Shown in pieces: positions 25,101 to 35,059 of a DNA stretch of 64,000 nucleotides. Position 1 is the first letter of the stretch, and every line of letters begins with the position of its first letter. The DNA comes from Telmatactis stephensoni (lineage: Eukaryota; Cnidaria; Anthozoa; Actiniaria; Isophelliidae), in contig JALIZF010001693.1 of the NCBI GenBank assembly GCA_029948255.1, forward strand, positions 372,001 through 436,000, given 5' to 3'. The notes below the pieces were generated by a model. It ran no database searches and was not told where the DNA came from. It worked only from the letters and a program-made list of their open reading frames with translations. The position numbers and the translations under genes are program-made.

Positions 25101-27344
25101 CTTGTAAACCTTGGTTAGTATATAATTCTAGTAGTTTCTTACAATATTAACGCGAAATTAAGTCGTCTGTCGTCTGATTTTCATGCAGCTAGCGTCCATT
25201 AAACTCTCTACTACCGTTGTAGGATTTTTTGTCGTTCAGACTGATTTGATTTGTCCTTTTGTTCTTCAATAACAGTGAGGACACTCGAACCATGAACACA
25301 AGCACAATTTTTTCAAGTTAAAAAAAAACCCTCGATGTGTTCACAGTTTGAGTTACTTTTTTGTTGTTGTTTTGTTTTCCTAATTTACGCGCGAGAAATT
25401 TTACCGTTTGCAAAATTGCATAAAAGTCTCGACTGTGATTGGCTACCTTGAAAGTAACAAAGTATTCAGATGCCATTGGTGAAAACTCCGCCTCTGTCCG
25501 GAAATTGAGTTGGGCTGTACTTTTAGTAGCATACTTATGCAAACGGTGGTAAACTCGTAGATTTACTTGCGGATTTTGTGCCATTACTTTCTACAGTTTT
25601 TTATTTTTGCAAATACTATTTAAAAAATTCCCATGTCATTCCAAACTGCATGAAATGGTGTCCAGTGATAGTTCAATACATGAATGATAAATTTTTATTA
25701 CAGAGGTTGTGACTCGTCTGTCTTACGTATGTTGTGAACAACTGGTCAGAGACAAGGCCCTTCAGATTATCTTTACAGTTATCAGAAACTCCAATCGTAG
25801 TCTACCACATATGGAAATATTGAAGTATGCTTTGGCTATACTTATTAACCTTGCCAAGGTGAGAATGCAATATTAGACTAAAACAAATAAATGAATATTT
25901 ATAGGACCTTATAGGGGGTATGTTTTATGATAGAATGGGGGTGATGTTTTGAGGGCGTCTGACATTTTATTCCCCCCCCCCCCCCCCCCCAAATATGAAT
26001 AAATAAATAAATGGCTTTCCACTAGGATCTATCCTAAAGTAAGCTCATTATATATTTGAGACATGGGAGACAATGGGGAGGGGTAAAGTCCGGTCGGTCG
26101 GTCGGTCGGTCGGTCGGTCGGTCGGTCGGTTGGTTGGTTGGTTGGTTGGTTGGTTGATTTTTTCTTTACCCTTCACCTTGAGATGGGTAGTGGTGTTCCA
26201 CGAGGATACATCATACAGGAAGCCTATTTTATCTTGAACGTTTTTATATCTTACTCTGATTGATGAATCATTCTATTTTCTAGTGTCCCACCACATATCG
26301 TGCCATCTACGAGGAAACAGACTCCATAGCAACATTACTTGAGCTTATAACAATCTTCAGAGAAAAAGAGCACATCTTTTCTAAAACTTGTTGTGTATTA
26401 ACGATATTAGCTCGCCGTGAAGACACAATTTTACAGGTTAGTAACATTGTGCAGATTTCACAGTTTCGGCTATGTTTACACTTTACCTGGATAAATTTGG
26501 AAAGTATCCGTTAGTGTGGTCGGCCTGAACGTGTCAAAAAAGATGAATTTTTAAATTTACCCGAGTTAGTTTGAACTCACCCTGAGTTTTGATTAGCTAT
26601 CTGTCCGATTGTCCTTATTGTTCTTCATTATTACATTATTATTGGTACTATGCATGAGGCTATGTTTATACACGGGAACGGTTCAAAAGGGATCCGGTAC
26701 AAAAACCCGTTCCTAGCCATGGATATGGTTTACGTCTAAACAAGAATATCTTTGAGGAAAGAAGCCTACAAAATCACGTATAAAAACGAAATGGTCACAT
26801 TTCTGAACTCTGATGCTATTTACGTTGTCTTAGATTTCTTCTGTCACAGATATCAGGTTTGCTTGTCGGGTAGCAAAAAAGGCAGGCACTGCTAACATGC
26901 GGCACAAATGAGCCTGCGTTTGCTGAATATGTTGTTGGTGTAAGCCAGATAAAGCTCAGCCTAGTTGACTGTACTATTTACTAAATTTGTTTTCTTCACC
27001 TGTGTTGTTAGGAAATGATCAACTTCCCTAAGATGATTGACAAAGTAAAAAGCGCTCATTTCCTGATTACTCGTAAATGTAAACTACAGAAGCGACGGAG
27101 TGTAGTCAAGGCCAAGATGGCTCAGGGCACACCGTACAAAAACGCCCCACCCTCTACTCCCTTCAAGCAAACACCTCTCAAGTCTCACACACCCTTCAAG
27201 CAAACACCTTTCAAGTCTCAAACACCGTTCAAAGTACAAAGAAGATCCGAGTGGGCCATGTGGCAAGATTACGTCAACAAAGTCCAAGATCCTTTGCACG
27301 CTGTGCGTTCATTGATGAGGACATTACGCATTGATTTTGAGTGA
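7160..27344 (+). CDS. ASPM: ASPM orthologue (abnormal spindle), 25 exons, 3038 aa
   Basis: A microtubule minus-end and spindle-pole protein that works with katanin and calmodulin in spindle focusing and orientation. Exons: 7160-7687, 8338-9241, 9846-10022, 10152-10229, 10674-10910, 11497-11564, 11653-11925, 13322-13426, 14122-14192, 14260-14335, 14987-15056, 15467-15552, 16344-16571, 17206-17404, 17802-17875, 17946-18017, 18389-18547, 18946-23229, 23436-23687, 24261-24410, 24544-24735, 24921-25113, 25704-25858, 26284-26436, 27012-27344. All junctions are GT-AG and the phases match, totalling 9117 nt including the stop. Residues about 62-170 are an ASH domain; 477-660 hold the conserved ASPM segment ([17 protein letters not shown]); about 745-885 and 945-1110 are two CH domains; about 1110-2830 hold some 69 IQ motifs; the rest is armadillo-like. 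The start is the first ATG of the ASH exon. Length is close to human (3477 aa). Exon edges come from reading, not from transcripts; an extra small exon in the N-terminal half cannot be excluded. Confidence 0.95.
8368..8691 (+). repeat. 54-codon tandem duplication inside ASPM exon 2
   Basis: Two adjacent 162-bp units (8368-8529 and 8530-8691) encode nearly the same 54-aa block. Each begins FNT(K/Q), runs through SKKPI/AKKPI, KDPLP and VKEIP, and ends in RRET. A third RRETY follows near 8860. The region is Lys/Pro-rich and predicted to be disordered. RRET matches the R-R-x-S/T basophilic kinase consensus. Confidence 0.8.
9315..9461. mobile_element. MITE, family A, copy 2 (ASPM intron 2)
   Basis: Ends 'tctggttgtacgaaggttga' and 'ccaaccttcgtacaaccggg' are inverted. 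The interior 'atccagcggatagatcctta' phrases match copies 1 and 3. It lies entirely in the intron between ASPM exons 2 and 3. Confidence 0.8.
12570..12905 (-). mobile_element. tRNA-derived SINE (ASPM intron 7)
   Basis: On the minus strand the head (about 12903 down to 12826) reads like a tRNA, with A-box TGGCTCAGTTGG and B-box GGTTCAAATCCC. It is followed by a non-tRNA body ('taacgtccttatccgag', 'gaccacacacaccgg' on the plus strand) down to about 12570. A fragment of the same body occurs at 44755-45020. This is a SINE rather than a tRNA gene because the head is degenerate and continues into the body. Confidence 0.75.
13510..13758. mobile_element. MITE with T-rich core (ASPM intron 8)
   Basis: TIRs of about 30 bp: 'gggacggaccattagaaaag' at 13510 and 'cttttctaatggtctgtccc' ending at 13758, each followed inward by a G or C run. 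The core is T-homopolymer-rich. Non-autonomous. Confidence 0.8.
14823..14914. repeat. Hairpin element (ASPM intron 10)
   Basis: The arm 'cccgagataactcttttg' at 14850 pairs with 'caaaagagttatctcgg' at 14883. The outer arms 'gagttgcccgtggta' and 'taccagggacaactc' also pair. It is a small foldback or MITE remnant. Confidence 0.65.
15617..16214. mobile_element. Long foldback element (ASPM intron 12)
   Basis: Near-palindromic over about 600 bp. 'taccatagctggaaagagca' (about 15880) pairs with 'tgctctttccagctatggta' (about 16120); the centre 'gctggtaggc..gcctaccagc' (15998-16021) is a perfect inner stem; the outermost arms 'ttgcataacgtg' and 'cacgttatgcaa' pair. A related but shorter foldback is at 28540-28795. 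Confidence 0.75.
16867..17005. mobile_element. MITE, 33-bp TIRs (ASPM intron 13)
   Basis: 'cattttgtagatgagaagtg' at 16867 and 'cacttctcatctacaaaatg' ending at 17005 are perfect inverted repeats, extending inward to about 33 bp with one mismatch (GCGGCTTCTGAACC against GGTTCAGACGCCGC). Non-coding core. Confidence 0.85.
18946..23229 (+). other. ASPM IQ-repeat mega-exon (exon 18)
   Basis: One uninterrupted 4284-nt exon (1428 codons) bounded by 'gttgtag' and 'CAG|gttagt'. By eye it holds about 59 IQ-like motifs of 17-24 residues. Typical cores are IQ-A-x-Y-R-G-Y-x-x-R and LQ-x-R-(Y/F)-R-A; roughly every second or third unit carries a longer linker (often G-R-x-x-R-x-x-Y). IQ motifs bind calmodulin or myosin light chains. 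Human ASPM also puts most of its IQ array in one very large exon (exon 18), so the organisation looks ancient. Confidence 0.9.
23310..23400. repeat. (CCCT)n/(CTTT)n microsatellite in ASPM intron 18
   Basis: A pyrimidine-only run of CCTC/CCCT units grades into CTTT units. It lies just upstream of the exon 19 acceptor at 23435, so it may lengthen the polypyrimidine context. Confidence 0.85.
23701..23836. mobile_element. MITE (ASPM intron 19)
   Basis: Inverted ends 'atagaccccttgc' (23701) and 'gcaaggggtctat' (to 23836). Inner arms 'gagcagctcaatctggggga' and 'tccccctgattgagctgaat' also pair. It starts 14 bp past the exon 19 donor. Confidence 0.85.
25972..25990. repeat. C homopolymer (19 bp), ASPM intron 23
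   Basis: An uninterrupted run of C followed by 'aaatatgaataaataaataaatgg'. Its length is likely unstable and hard to sequence. Confidence 0.9.
26088..26155. repeat. (CGGT)n-(TGGT)n microsatellite, ASPM intron 23
   Basis: About nine CGGT units are followed by about seven TGGT units. The two halves differ only by C to T at the CpG. Confidence 0.95.
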
Positions 27345-27457
27345 AAATAACAGAAGATAACATCGACTCTAATTGTACAGAAAATCTTATATTACTTTTA
27401 TCAATATCAGTCTCAGTAGCTAGTGTTTTAGTTAGTAATATATTTTTATCCCTTGGA

Positions 27458-27463
27458 AATAAA
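27458..27463 (+). terminator. ASPM poly(A) signal AATAAA
   Basis: The first canonical AATAAA after the ASPM stop codon, 114 bp downstream of it. Confidence 0.6.
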
Positions 27464-28113
27464 GCAGTTTTCCAATGAGTGTGAAACCAACCATGTCATG
27501 CCTTTGACCGTGTCAGGGAACCGTGCCGTGACGCGACCACGTGCCGTTTTCACAGTCACACGCAAACTGCTATATTGAGGCCCTGTACGTAGGAGTTTGC
27601 GTTTTCTAAATGTTACGTTTTCAACCGTCCACACAGAAATGACGGCTGCATTTCATTCCAGTCTATCAGACGTTTGCAAAATGTATCAAAAACGAAATCG
27701 GTTTTGAGCAAGCGGAATAAGAAAACGTGTAAATTTTTAAATTATGTTTTCATATGAAAATGTGTTTAGGGTTAGCGCATATGCATCACTGTCCTAACTC
27801 TAGGAATTAGTGTCAAAACTAAGCGTAGCCATTGTTTGGTTCTGGCTGCAATGCTTGTATACTAAAACTGGCTTTAACGAACGATGTAAGTAGGGAGTTT
27901 TACATAATTTGAAGTTGTAAATATATTCATCTGATTTTATAAAACATTTTCATACCATCAACTTGTAGCAGTTTTAAAAATCAAACATATACTAGAAAAG
28001 CGTTTGAGTGTTTTGTTGTGACTAAAGGTCGGATCGAGACCACAGTGGCTTTCTCAACGACTTCCCTTCCTAACTGCTATTCTCTCAGCGGCCTTCCCAT
28101 CCACGTTGTTAGG

Positions 28114-28348
28114 TCGTGTCTAGATGGGATCCTCCCAAACAAGGTTTGGTTAGTTTTGAGGCTAGTTTAGGGCTTTGTTTTTACAAAGTCTTCCCTAATA
28201 CTAATCTTAAACCTAACCCCAAGGTACTTAAGTGTTTATTTCTACAAAGTCTTCCCAAATATACCCTGCTTGCCAAGCAGGGTATATCCCAAATACTAAA
28301 CCTAACCAAACCTTGTTTAATTTGCGAGGATCCCGTCTATAGCCACGA
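28114..28348. mobile_element. MITE, about 40-bp TIRs
   Basis: 'tcgtgtctagatgggatcct' (28114) pairs with 'aggatcccgtctatagccacga' (to 28348) with one indel. 'aaacaaggtttggttag' pairs with 'ctaaccaaaccttgttt'. The centre 'taccctgcttgccaagcagggta' is a further small stem. Confidence 0.8.
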
Positions 28349-28539
28349 CCTCGTTGTTATCCGTCAATTTTCTTTATTATTCATTTTCAATGGGTTTTTT
28401 TCCATTTCTGATTGGTCCAGGTTCTCTGAATAATTTTCCATAATCAGCTAACACTGACCAAATTTGGAAGATTCATGTCAATAGGCGATATGCACTAACA
28501 GATCACGTGACCCTATCTCTCCTAAATCAAACAGCACCG

Positions 28540-28795
28540 TCAAAATGAACTCCAAAAATAGAAAGAGCACCTCGATGTTAGTTTAAATGCAAAGTTTCAG
28601 TTTATAAGATTCGTTCGGGAAAACGCGTTGGATGGCACGAGCTTGCCATCCAGCGCGTTTTTCCAAACGAATCTTAAGTGAAATCTTTAATCTTAAATTC
28701 ACTGTCATTTGTCCTGTATTACATCTTATGAGCTGGAAACTTTGCTATTTTACTAATATCGAGACGCTCTTTCCATTTCTGGAGATCATTATTGG
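28540..28795. mobile_element. Foldback element with strong central stem
   Basis: The central stem (28606-28675) pairs 'acgcgttggatggc' with 'gccatccagcgcgt' across a 5-nt loop, continuing into 'aagattcgtt' and 'aacgaatctt'. The outer arms 'gaaagagcacctcgatgtta' and 'taatatcgagacgctctttc' also pair. It resembles the larger foldback at 15617-16214, sharing the CTCTTTCC arm motif. Confidence 0.75.
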
Positions 28796-29278
28796 ATTAC
28801 TGACGTCACTTAGTAGAAAGCGGGGAAATGGTTTCCATTTAGCGAAGATTACCTTTTCATAGCGTAGAGAAATAGCCACATTTCTAGCAAAAGAGATGGG
28901 AAAAAGGAAAAAGAAAAAAATACTCGTATTATACTGTTGGAAGAGCATGTCTGTGAACAAACGCTAATTTTATGCTCTAAAACGGTGCAAATTAACCAAA
29001 ATCAAAATGCGATTCTTTCGTTCGAAAAAGATTCTTGACATTTTTTTGTAATTAATGTGACGTGACGTCATTTGCATGTGAAGCAACATTTACTCGAACA
29101 ATCTACTTTCTACTTGAACGATATGATCGCACTGTTACTGTGTGACTAAACGTACCAAGGCCCTACAAACAAATTTTCCATTCAATTGCCCACTCGATCA
29201 AGTGTATTAATAAACATTTAATTATAATCTGTTCAAGCTTTTGCATTTTCATTTTAAAAACATATAGCTTGCTTTTTA

Positions 29279-30077
29279 CAGTTGACTCTCTTTGAACGGC
29301 CACTCTCGTAAGCAACCATCTTCCGTTAGCGACCACCCTTTCAATTTCCCGTTTTGTTTCCCATATAAACTCTATAACAAATCTCTCTCGTAAGCGACCA
29401 TCTCCCGTTAGCGACCACCCTTTCAATTTCCCGTTTTGTTTCCCATATAAACTCTATAACAAATCTCTCTCGTAAGCGACCATCTCCCGTTAGCGACCAC
29501 CCTTTCAATTTCCCGTTTTGTTTCCCATATAAACTCTATAACAAATCTCTCTCGTAAGCGACCATCTCCCGTTAGCGACCACCCTTTCAATTTCCCGTTT
29601 TGTTTCCCATATAAACTCTATAACAAATCTCTCTCGTAAGCGACCTTCTCCCGTAAGCGACCACCCTTTCAATTTCCCATTTTGCTTCCCATATATACTA
29701 TATAACAAATCTCTCTTGTAAGTGACTGCTCTCGTAAGCGACCGTGACCATGACCTTTTGGAATTTTTCATTGTTTTTCCTCTCTCGTAAGCGACCATCC
29801 CAGAGTCAATAATGATGACAGATCATTACCACAAACACAACTGTTGAGTGTTTTTGCAAAGAAAGCTACTGAGACGTCGTATAATCAAGTTCTTTTAATT
29901 GTTTCTGAAGCCAAGGTGTCTATGTTTTGTTGTCTCCATAAAACAACGCATTCTCCATGGACAAGTATCCGGATGTGATACATATTACGTGGTTTGGGCT
30001 TTCAGTTTTCGTAAGCGACCATCTCTCGTAAGCGACCAGTTTCTTCTGATCCCAAGGGTGGTCGAGAGAATCAACTG
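29279..30077. mobile_element. Mariner-like MITE, TA target site, with internal 82-bp tandem array
   Basis: The ends CAGTTGACTCTC (29279) and GAGAATCAACTG (to 30077) are inverted with one mismatch and flanked by TA on both sides (29277-29278 and 30078-30079), as for Tc1/mariner-type insertions. About five copies of an 82-bp unit begin near 29301; landmark TCTCCCGTTAGCG recurs at 29401, 29483, 29565 and, varied, at 29319 and 29647. The phrase 'cgtaagcgacca' appears in both TIR regions. No transposase. Confidence 0.8.
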
Positions 30078-30219
30078 TATATATCAAACAATCCAGGCCC
30101 CGGTTGCACGAAGGCTTCATGTCCATTCCTTCTAGTCTAGCGCTTGCGCTAGCGCTCTTCTTTGGGGACACTGCACTCTCAAACACACTACCACTACATT
30201 CTATATTCGATGCCTTTAA

Positions 30220-30330
30220 CTCTCAGCTTACTAATTCGTTTTTACTGAGTGAAAAAACCGGAGGACCCAGAGAAAAACCCTCGAAGCAAGGAAGAGAACG
30301 AACTAACAAACTCAAGTCACGTGACAAAAC
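30220..30330 (+). mobile_element. SINE fragment (same family as 47945-48160)
   Basis: 'aaaccggaggacccagagaa' followed by 'ccctcgaagcaaggaagaga' and 'caaactcaagtcac' resembles the body of the SINE at 47945-48160 ('aaaccggaaaacgcagagaa...'). No tRNA head is retained. Confidence 0.55.
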
Positions 30331-30940
30331 AAATTTGGAAGCGCATTTTTTTCGTTACCTTTTTCGTCCACACTAAAACTCGTCTCTCGAATGGATTTCT
30401 TCCTTTTAAAAAGTTTTTTGAATGCTTAAAATCGAAGTTTTTAAACGTTCTTATAAAAAGTCTTCTACCACCAGGTCATCAGTTTATTTGAAAATAAGTC
30501 TCTCTCTCTTGCCCTCAAAGCAAAACTTCTGAACAAATCTAATATGATCTTAATATAATTACAAGTAATTTTCAGTTTTTCTTTCCTTTTTTGTTTTACT
30601 ATTTAACTTGGGTGTCTAAATTATAAATAATTACAATTAACCTTCATTAAGTTTTCGGCCACGGACCGGTGTCCAAACCCCCTAGTGAGCCACTAATGCA
30701 GTAATTTTAGTCTAAAACTTTTTATGTACTTGCTAATTCTAAAATTTACTTGGGAGTACCAGTTTTATGGAATCTAGAATATCAACCAATCATTGTCTCT
30801 CTAAGTTATCTCATCTTTTGATGATCAGGTTGCGATTGGTATAAGCTTTTTAACGCACTGTAAACTTATTGATTAGCTATGCATGTCATAAATGCTTTAG
30901 GACTCATGACATTATGATTTGAATGCAAGGTGATGTACAG

Positions 30941-31055
30941 TATATATGAATCTAACATATTGAACGCAAACTGTTGACGCTAACACCGCGGTTCGTAATT
31001 ATAACAAATATAAACGTTGTGTCTCGTTTATTGCTAGTTTTTCGCTGTCATTAAG
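30941..31055 (+). promoter_or_regulatory. TATA box and non-coding first exon of the secreted-protein gene
   Basis: TATATATG at 30941 could set transcription about 30 bp downstream. The untranslated exon would end at 31055 ('cattaag|gtaagt'). The following intron runs to the acceptor 'tgagcag' at 31466 and contains the (CTTT)n array. The start codon is in the next exon. Confidence 0.5.
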
Positions 31056-31225
31056 GTAAGTGCAAACATATGACAGCGCATGAATTAATTAAATGAAAGA
31101 ATAAATAATTTGAACAGATTTTTTTAGGCAATTGTAAGATTGTTAATTATCGTATGAAGAATGTCATGTTCATAAAACGATAGTAATTTTGAATTTCATT
31201 TTGAATTCCTTCCTTCCTTCGTTTT

Positions 31226-31389
<164 letters not shown>

Positions 31390-31490
31390 GATATAATATA
31401 ATATAATAATGGTCTAACACCATTATACATCCATTTAAACAATCTTATTATTTTTGACTTGAGCAGACAAAGATCCAATTGTCTCCCAAG

Positions 31491-32399
31491 ATGAAGATTG
31501 TTGTATTTATTTTCACTGCATCTTTTGCAATGGTCCTGCACCAATCCAAAGGTGATGACTATCGCTGCCCTGACCTTGGCCATAACGATGACATTACCAA
31601 AAACAAAGCCTTTGACAACCTTTTCAATTGTAAGGGAAAATTTAAGTTAATGATTGGAGAAGGTTGTTATAAAGATGCCGACGTAGATGAAAACCAGATC
31701 CTGAAGGTGAAGGACTACCAAGTCAACCCCAAAAAACTATGCTACGCAGTTGGGTACGAGAAAGATCAAGATTCGCACCTTCCAGTTTATGTGATGTCAA
31801 AAACCACCAAAGAGAAGAATCTATTGACTGACATACAAGAGGAAACTGTTGGTGAATGCGCTAATAAAGGTCCCTACCAGACTATGTTACTCCCCTGGTT
31901 TCCAAACAAAAACACATACATGACCCTGGATGCAGACAAGGCTCCTATCTTTTTCACCTCTCAAATCAGTGGATGCGACATTTTCCTGGCGGTAGATCCT
32001 AAGAACTTTAAGAAGCCAATTGTTATACACTCCAACAAGAACGACGAGGAAAACAGCGCAAAGAATATCCAAAAGAAGGGAGAGGACGCTGATCAAACAT
32101 TGGAAAAATATAATGGTTACGAGTTATCGGTTCGTGTATATTACAAGCCGAAATCGTCCGATGAGCAAGCGCAAAACGCGCTCAACAACTACCAAATGAA
32201 ACATCCCTCAGTAAAAATGGTGCCATACCAAAAAACCAAAGAAAATGAATATCAGGATTTCTATTTCATGGGCTATTATGAAGAGAAATGGAATTTTCTT
32301 CTAAAAGGGCGCAACGATGGTAAAATTTATTGGGCAAACTTCAAATACTGTACAAGTACCGATCAAAATGGCGGTGGATGTTGCTGTACAATTTTGTAG
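31491..32399 (+). CDS. Secreted cysteine-containing protein, 302 aa, unknown family
   Basis: A single coding exon. The ATG at 31491 is chosen because the frame upstream has only a TTG and a signal peptide follows at once (hydrophobic residues 3-16, likely cleavage after about 21 before DDYRC). The mature part is charged and hydrophilic, with Cys at 26, 47, 59, 84, 123, 162, 287 and 297-299. A strand-like block FFTSQISGC (154-162) is followed by VIH (178-180), a Cys/His spacing of 18. The C-terminus is GGGCCCTIL; CTIL matches a prenylation CaaX box, which is odd on a protein with a signal peptide. I do not recognise the family. A papain-like or deamidase-like thiol fold using C162/H180 is a weak guess. 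The gene has its own TATA box and poly(A) signal, so it is an independent unit. Confidence 0.8.
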   Translation: MKIVVFIFTASFAMVLHQSKGDDYRCPDLGHNDDITKNKAFDNLFNCKGKFKLMIGEGCYKDADVDENQILKVKDYQVNPKKLCYAVGYEKDQDSHLPVYVMSKTTKEKNLLTDIQEETVGECANKGPYQTMLLPWFPNKNTYMTLDADKAPIFFTSQISGCDIFLAVDPKNFKKPIVIHSNKNDEENSAKNIQKKGEDADQTLEKYNGYELSVRVYYKPKSSDEQAQNALNNYQMKHPSVKMVPYQKTKENEYQDFYFMGYYEEKWNFLLKGRNDGKIYWANFKYCTSTDQNGGGCCCTIL

Positions 32400-32569
32400 T
32401 GATACACAAGAACTGTTACTTTATCGCCTGTGAATTAATTGTGTAAAGTTAACACGATCATATCACGAATTAATGACATTAATAGCCTAGCTAAAGCTGG
32501 ACATAAATCATAACAAAGGTAAAACTTTCTCTTCGTTTGAGAAATTGAATGTATGAAATCACGAAAGGA

Positions 32570-32575
32570 AATAAA
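32570..32575 (+). terminator. Poly(A) signal AATAAA of the secreted-protein gene
   Basis: 171 bp after the stop codon, in 'aaggaaataaagcg'. Confidence 0.65.
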
Positions 32576-32599
32576 GCGTTAAAAAGTTAATCAATTTTG

Positions 32600-33638
32600 T
32601 CTTTTTCTCTAGGTTTATATATTAAGGGCTGCATGGGTCATGACTTTAGACCGAGTTCAGATGCCTTCGATCCCAGTCAATCACGGGCATATCTGACGTG
32701 CAGACATTTATGCCAACTAATAACCTCATTTCAATCCACGAGTAGGAGGCCTTTGATTTAGGTACTCGGCAACTAACTACTTTTTATATTTAGCTAACTA
32801 CTTTTTTATATTTAAGGAAGACCACGCTTTTGAGTCTCTTAAATTCTTTTCAGGACATGCTCTCTCCCTCAGTAAGTGCTAAAGATAATAAAGCAAAACT
32901 AGTTATACAAGAATGCTCATGTATAAAGAAAGTAAGTAAAAGCCGTGACTATATTGACTATATAAGGCGTGTTTTTTACGTATTTTCTGTATTGATGAGT
33001 ATACTTGTATAAATAGCTCTGCTTTGTTATCCTTATCACTTGCTGAGGAAGAGAGTGAGACATTCTCCAAAAGTTGTCATGATTAATGACGAGACTCAAA
33101 AGCATGCATGTTATTTAATTTTTTGGACAGTTATCAATTAACTATTAATTGTAGTTATTCCGGCTTTTTTAACAGGGAAAATCAATACTTTGCTACCGGC
33201 ATTTTTCTTAATTTTGGTTAAATTTCAGTCAGTTGCTTGTTTTGTTCCAGTCCGTCAATCGAATTCGCTTAAGGTGGCTCGATATAGTTTTTAAGTTATT
33301 AACCATGCTTCCGATTTTCACTCCACGAATTGAGCAATTTACTCTTCGCCAACCAAAATAGTTTTTACACCAGTTATTCGACTTTTAAATTTTGATTTTT
33401 GTCTATTTCACTTCGATTTGTGTTTCCATAGCAACGTTAAATAGAGATGGCTGAAATCAGTTTTTCTAAAATATCTCTCGAACTCGAGCAGCTCTAGACA
33501 AGGAATAAAAACCACTGTGTACTTCAATTTATTTCTCTAATTATGTTGACGCGAAATAATTTTCCTTGTGCTGCAAAGTACCATTTCTCCAACAGAAATC
33601 AATGTCCAAGAAATATGCATCGCTTGATCTAAAATACG

Positions 33639-33670
<32 letters not shown>

Positions 33671-34225
33671 GTAAGGTGTTTTATGTGCTTTAAAAGCAGT
33701 AGATAGGCATTGCCGAAAGCTACTGGGAAAGCTCTGAAGTAAAAAACTTACCTTATGTTGAGATTCCCTAAAGACTCAAGACACACCGGCCACAGCAACA
33801 CTCGATCAAGCAGTGAGTTTTTCTGCTAGAAATTCTTCGTATTGTTTGAAAAAGCCCAAGAGATTCCCCACAGTAAAAACCTTGATGTATTTGATGAAGT
33901 CATGTGACGAGTTTTTGCGAAAATTAATAGTAAAACCTCCTTCAAAATCTCAAAATTTATAACCTCTGCCATTAGTCTGCTATCTTCAGCCCCGATTAAA
34001 TGCCCTTTTTGGCCGCGCGTTTGCCCGGGCACTTTTTCGTGAAAAATGGTCTACTCTGAATCATTAAAACGACCCGAAAAAAACTATTCCAGATTGCATC
34101 AATGGAATTTTTATTTTACTAAGGGTTCAAACTTTTTGAAATACAAATATTTTAATTTTTAGTATCATATGCTCTTTAAATTTGCCTATGGCAAGTTTTT
34201 TACCTACCCGACCTACTTTCTGTTT
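32600..34225. other. Intergenic, no gene supported
   Basis: AT-rich. A 28-bp poly(A) at 33639-33666 may mark an old retroposed insertion. No conserved ORF. Confidence 0.5.
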
Positions 34226-34235
34226 TTCATTTTTT

Positions 34236-34911
34236 CTTCCTTCCTTCCTTCCTTCCTTCCTTCCTTCCTTCCTTCCTTCCTTCCTTCCTTCCTTCCTTCC
34301 TTCCTTCCTTCCTTCCTTCCTTCCTTCCTTCCTTCCTTCCTTCCTTCCTTCCTTCCTTCCTTCCTTCCTTCCTTCCTTCCTTCCTTCCTTCCTTCCTTCC
34401 TTCCTTCCTTCCTTCCTTCCTTCCTTCCTTCCTTCCTTCCTTCCTTCCTTCCTTCCTTCCTTCCTTCCTTCCTTCCTTCCTTCCTTCCTTCCTTCCTTCC
34501 TTCCTTCCTTCCTTCCTTCCTTCCTTCCTTCCTTCCTTCCTTCCTTCCTTCCTTCCTTCCTTCCTTCCTTCCTTCCTTCCTTCCTTCCTTCCTTCCTTCC
34601 TTCCTTCCTTCCTTCCTTCCTTCCTTCCTTCCTTCCTTCCTTCCTTCCTTCCTTCCTTCCTTCCTTCCTTCCTTCCTTCCTTCCTTCCTTCCTTCCTTCC
34701 TTCCTTCCTTCCTTCCTTCCTTCCTTCCTTCCTTCCTTCCTTCCTTCCTTCCTTCCTTCCTTCCTTCCTTCCTTCCTTCCTTCCTTCCTTCCTTCCTTCC
34801 TTCCTTCCTTCCTTCCTTCCTTCCTTCCTTCCTTCCTTCCTTCCTTCCTTCCTTCCTTCCTTCCTTCCTTCCTTCCTTCCTTCCTTCCTTCCTTCCTTCC
34901 TTCCTTCCTTC

Positions 34912-34966
<55 letters not shown>

Positions 34967-35050
34967 TCATTCTTTCTTTCTTTCTTTCTTTCTTTCTTTC
35001 ATTCTTTCTTTCTTTCTTTCTTTCTTCCTTTCTTTCTTTCATTCATTCTT
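34236..35050. repeat. Very long (TTCC)n then (TTTC)n microsatellite
   Basis: About 680 bp of uninterrupted TTCC (about 169 copies) to about 34914. TTTC units follow to about 35040 with occasional ATTC. It is a polypurine/polypyrimidine tract with triplex (H-DNA) potential. Long ORFs of repeating Leu-Pro-Ser-Phe (plus) and Arg-Lys-Glu-Gly (minus) are artefacts. Confidence 0.97.
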
Positions 35051-35059
35051 CGTTGACGC

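Larger units (their letters stand above)
27600..29270. other. Intergenic repeat-rich stretch
   Basis: No coding signal. Holds the MITE at 28114-28348 and the foldback at 28540-28795, and otherwise AT-rich sequence with nothing recognised. Confidence 0.5.
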
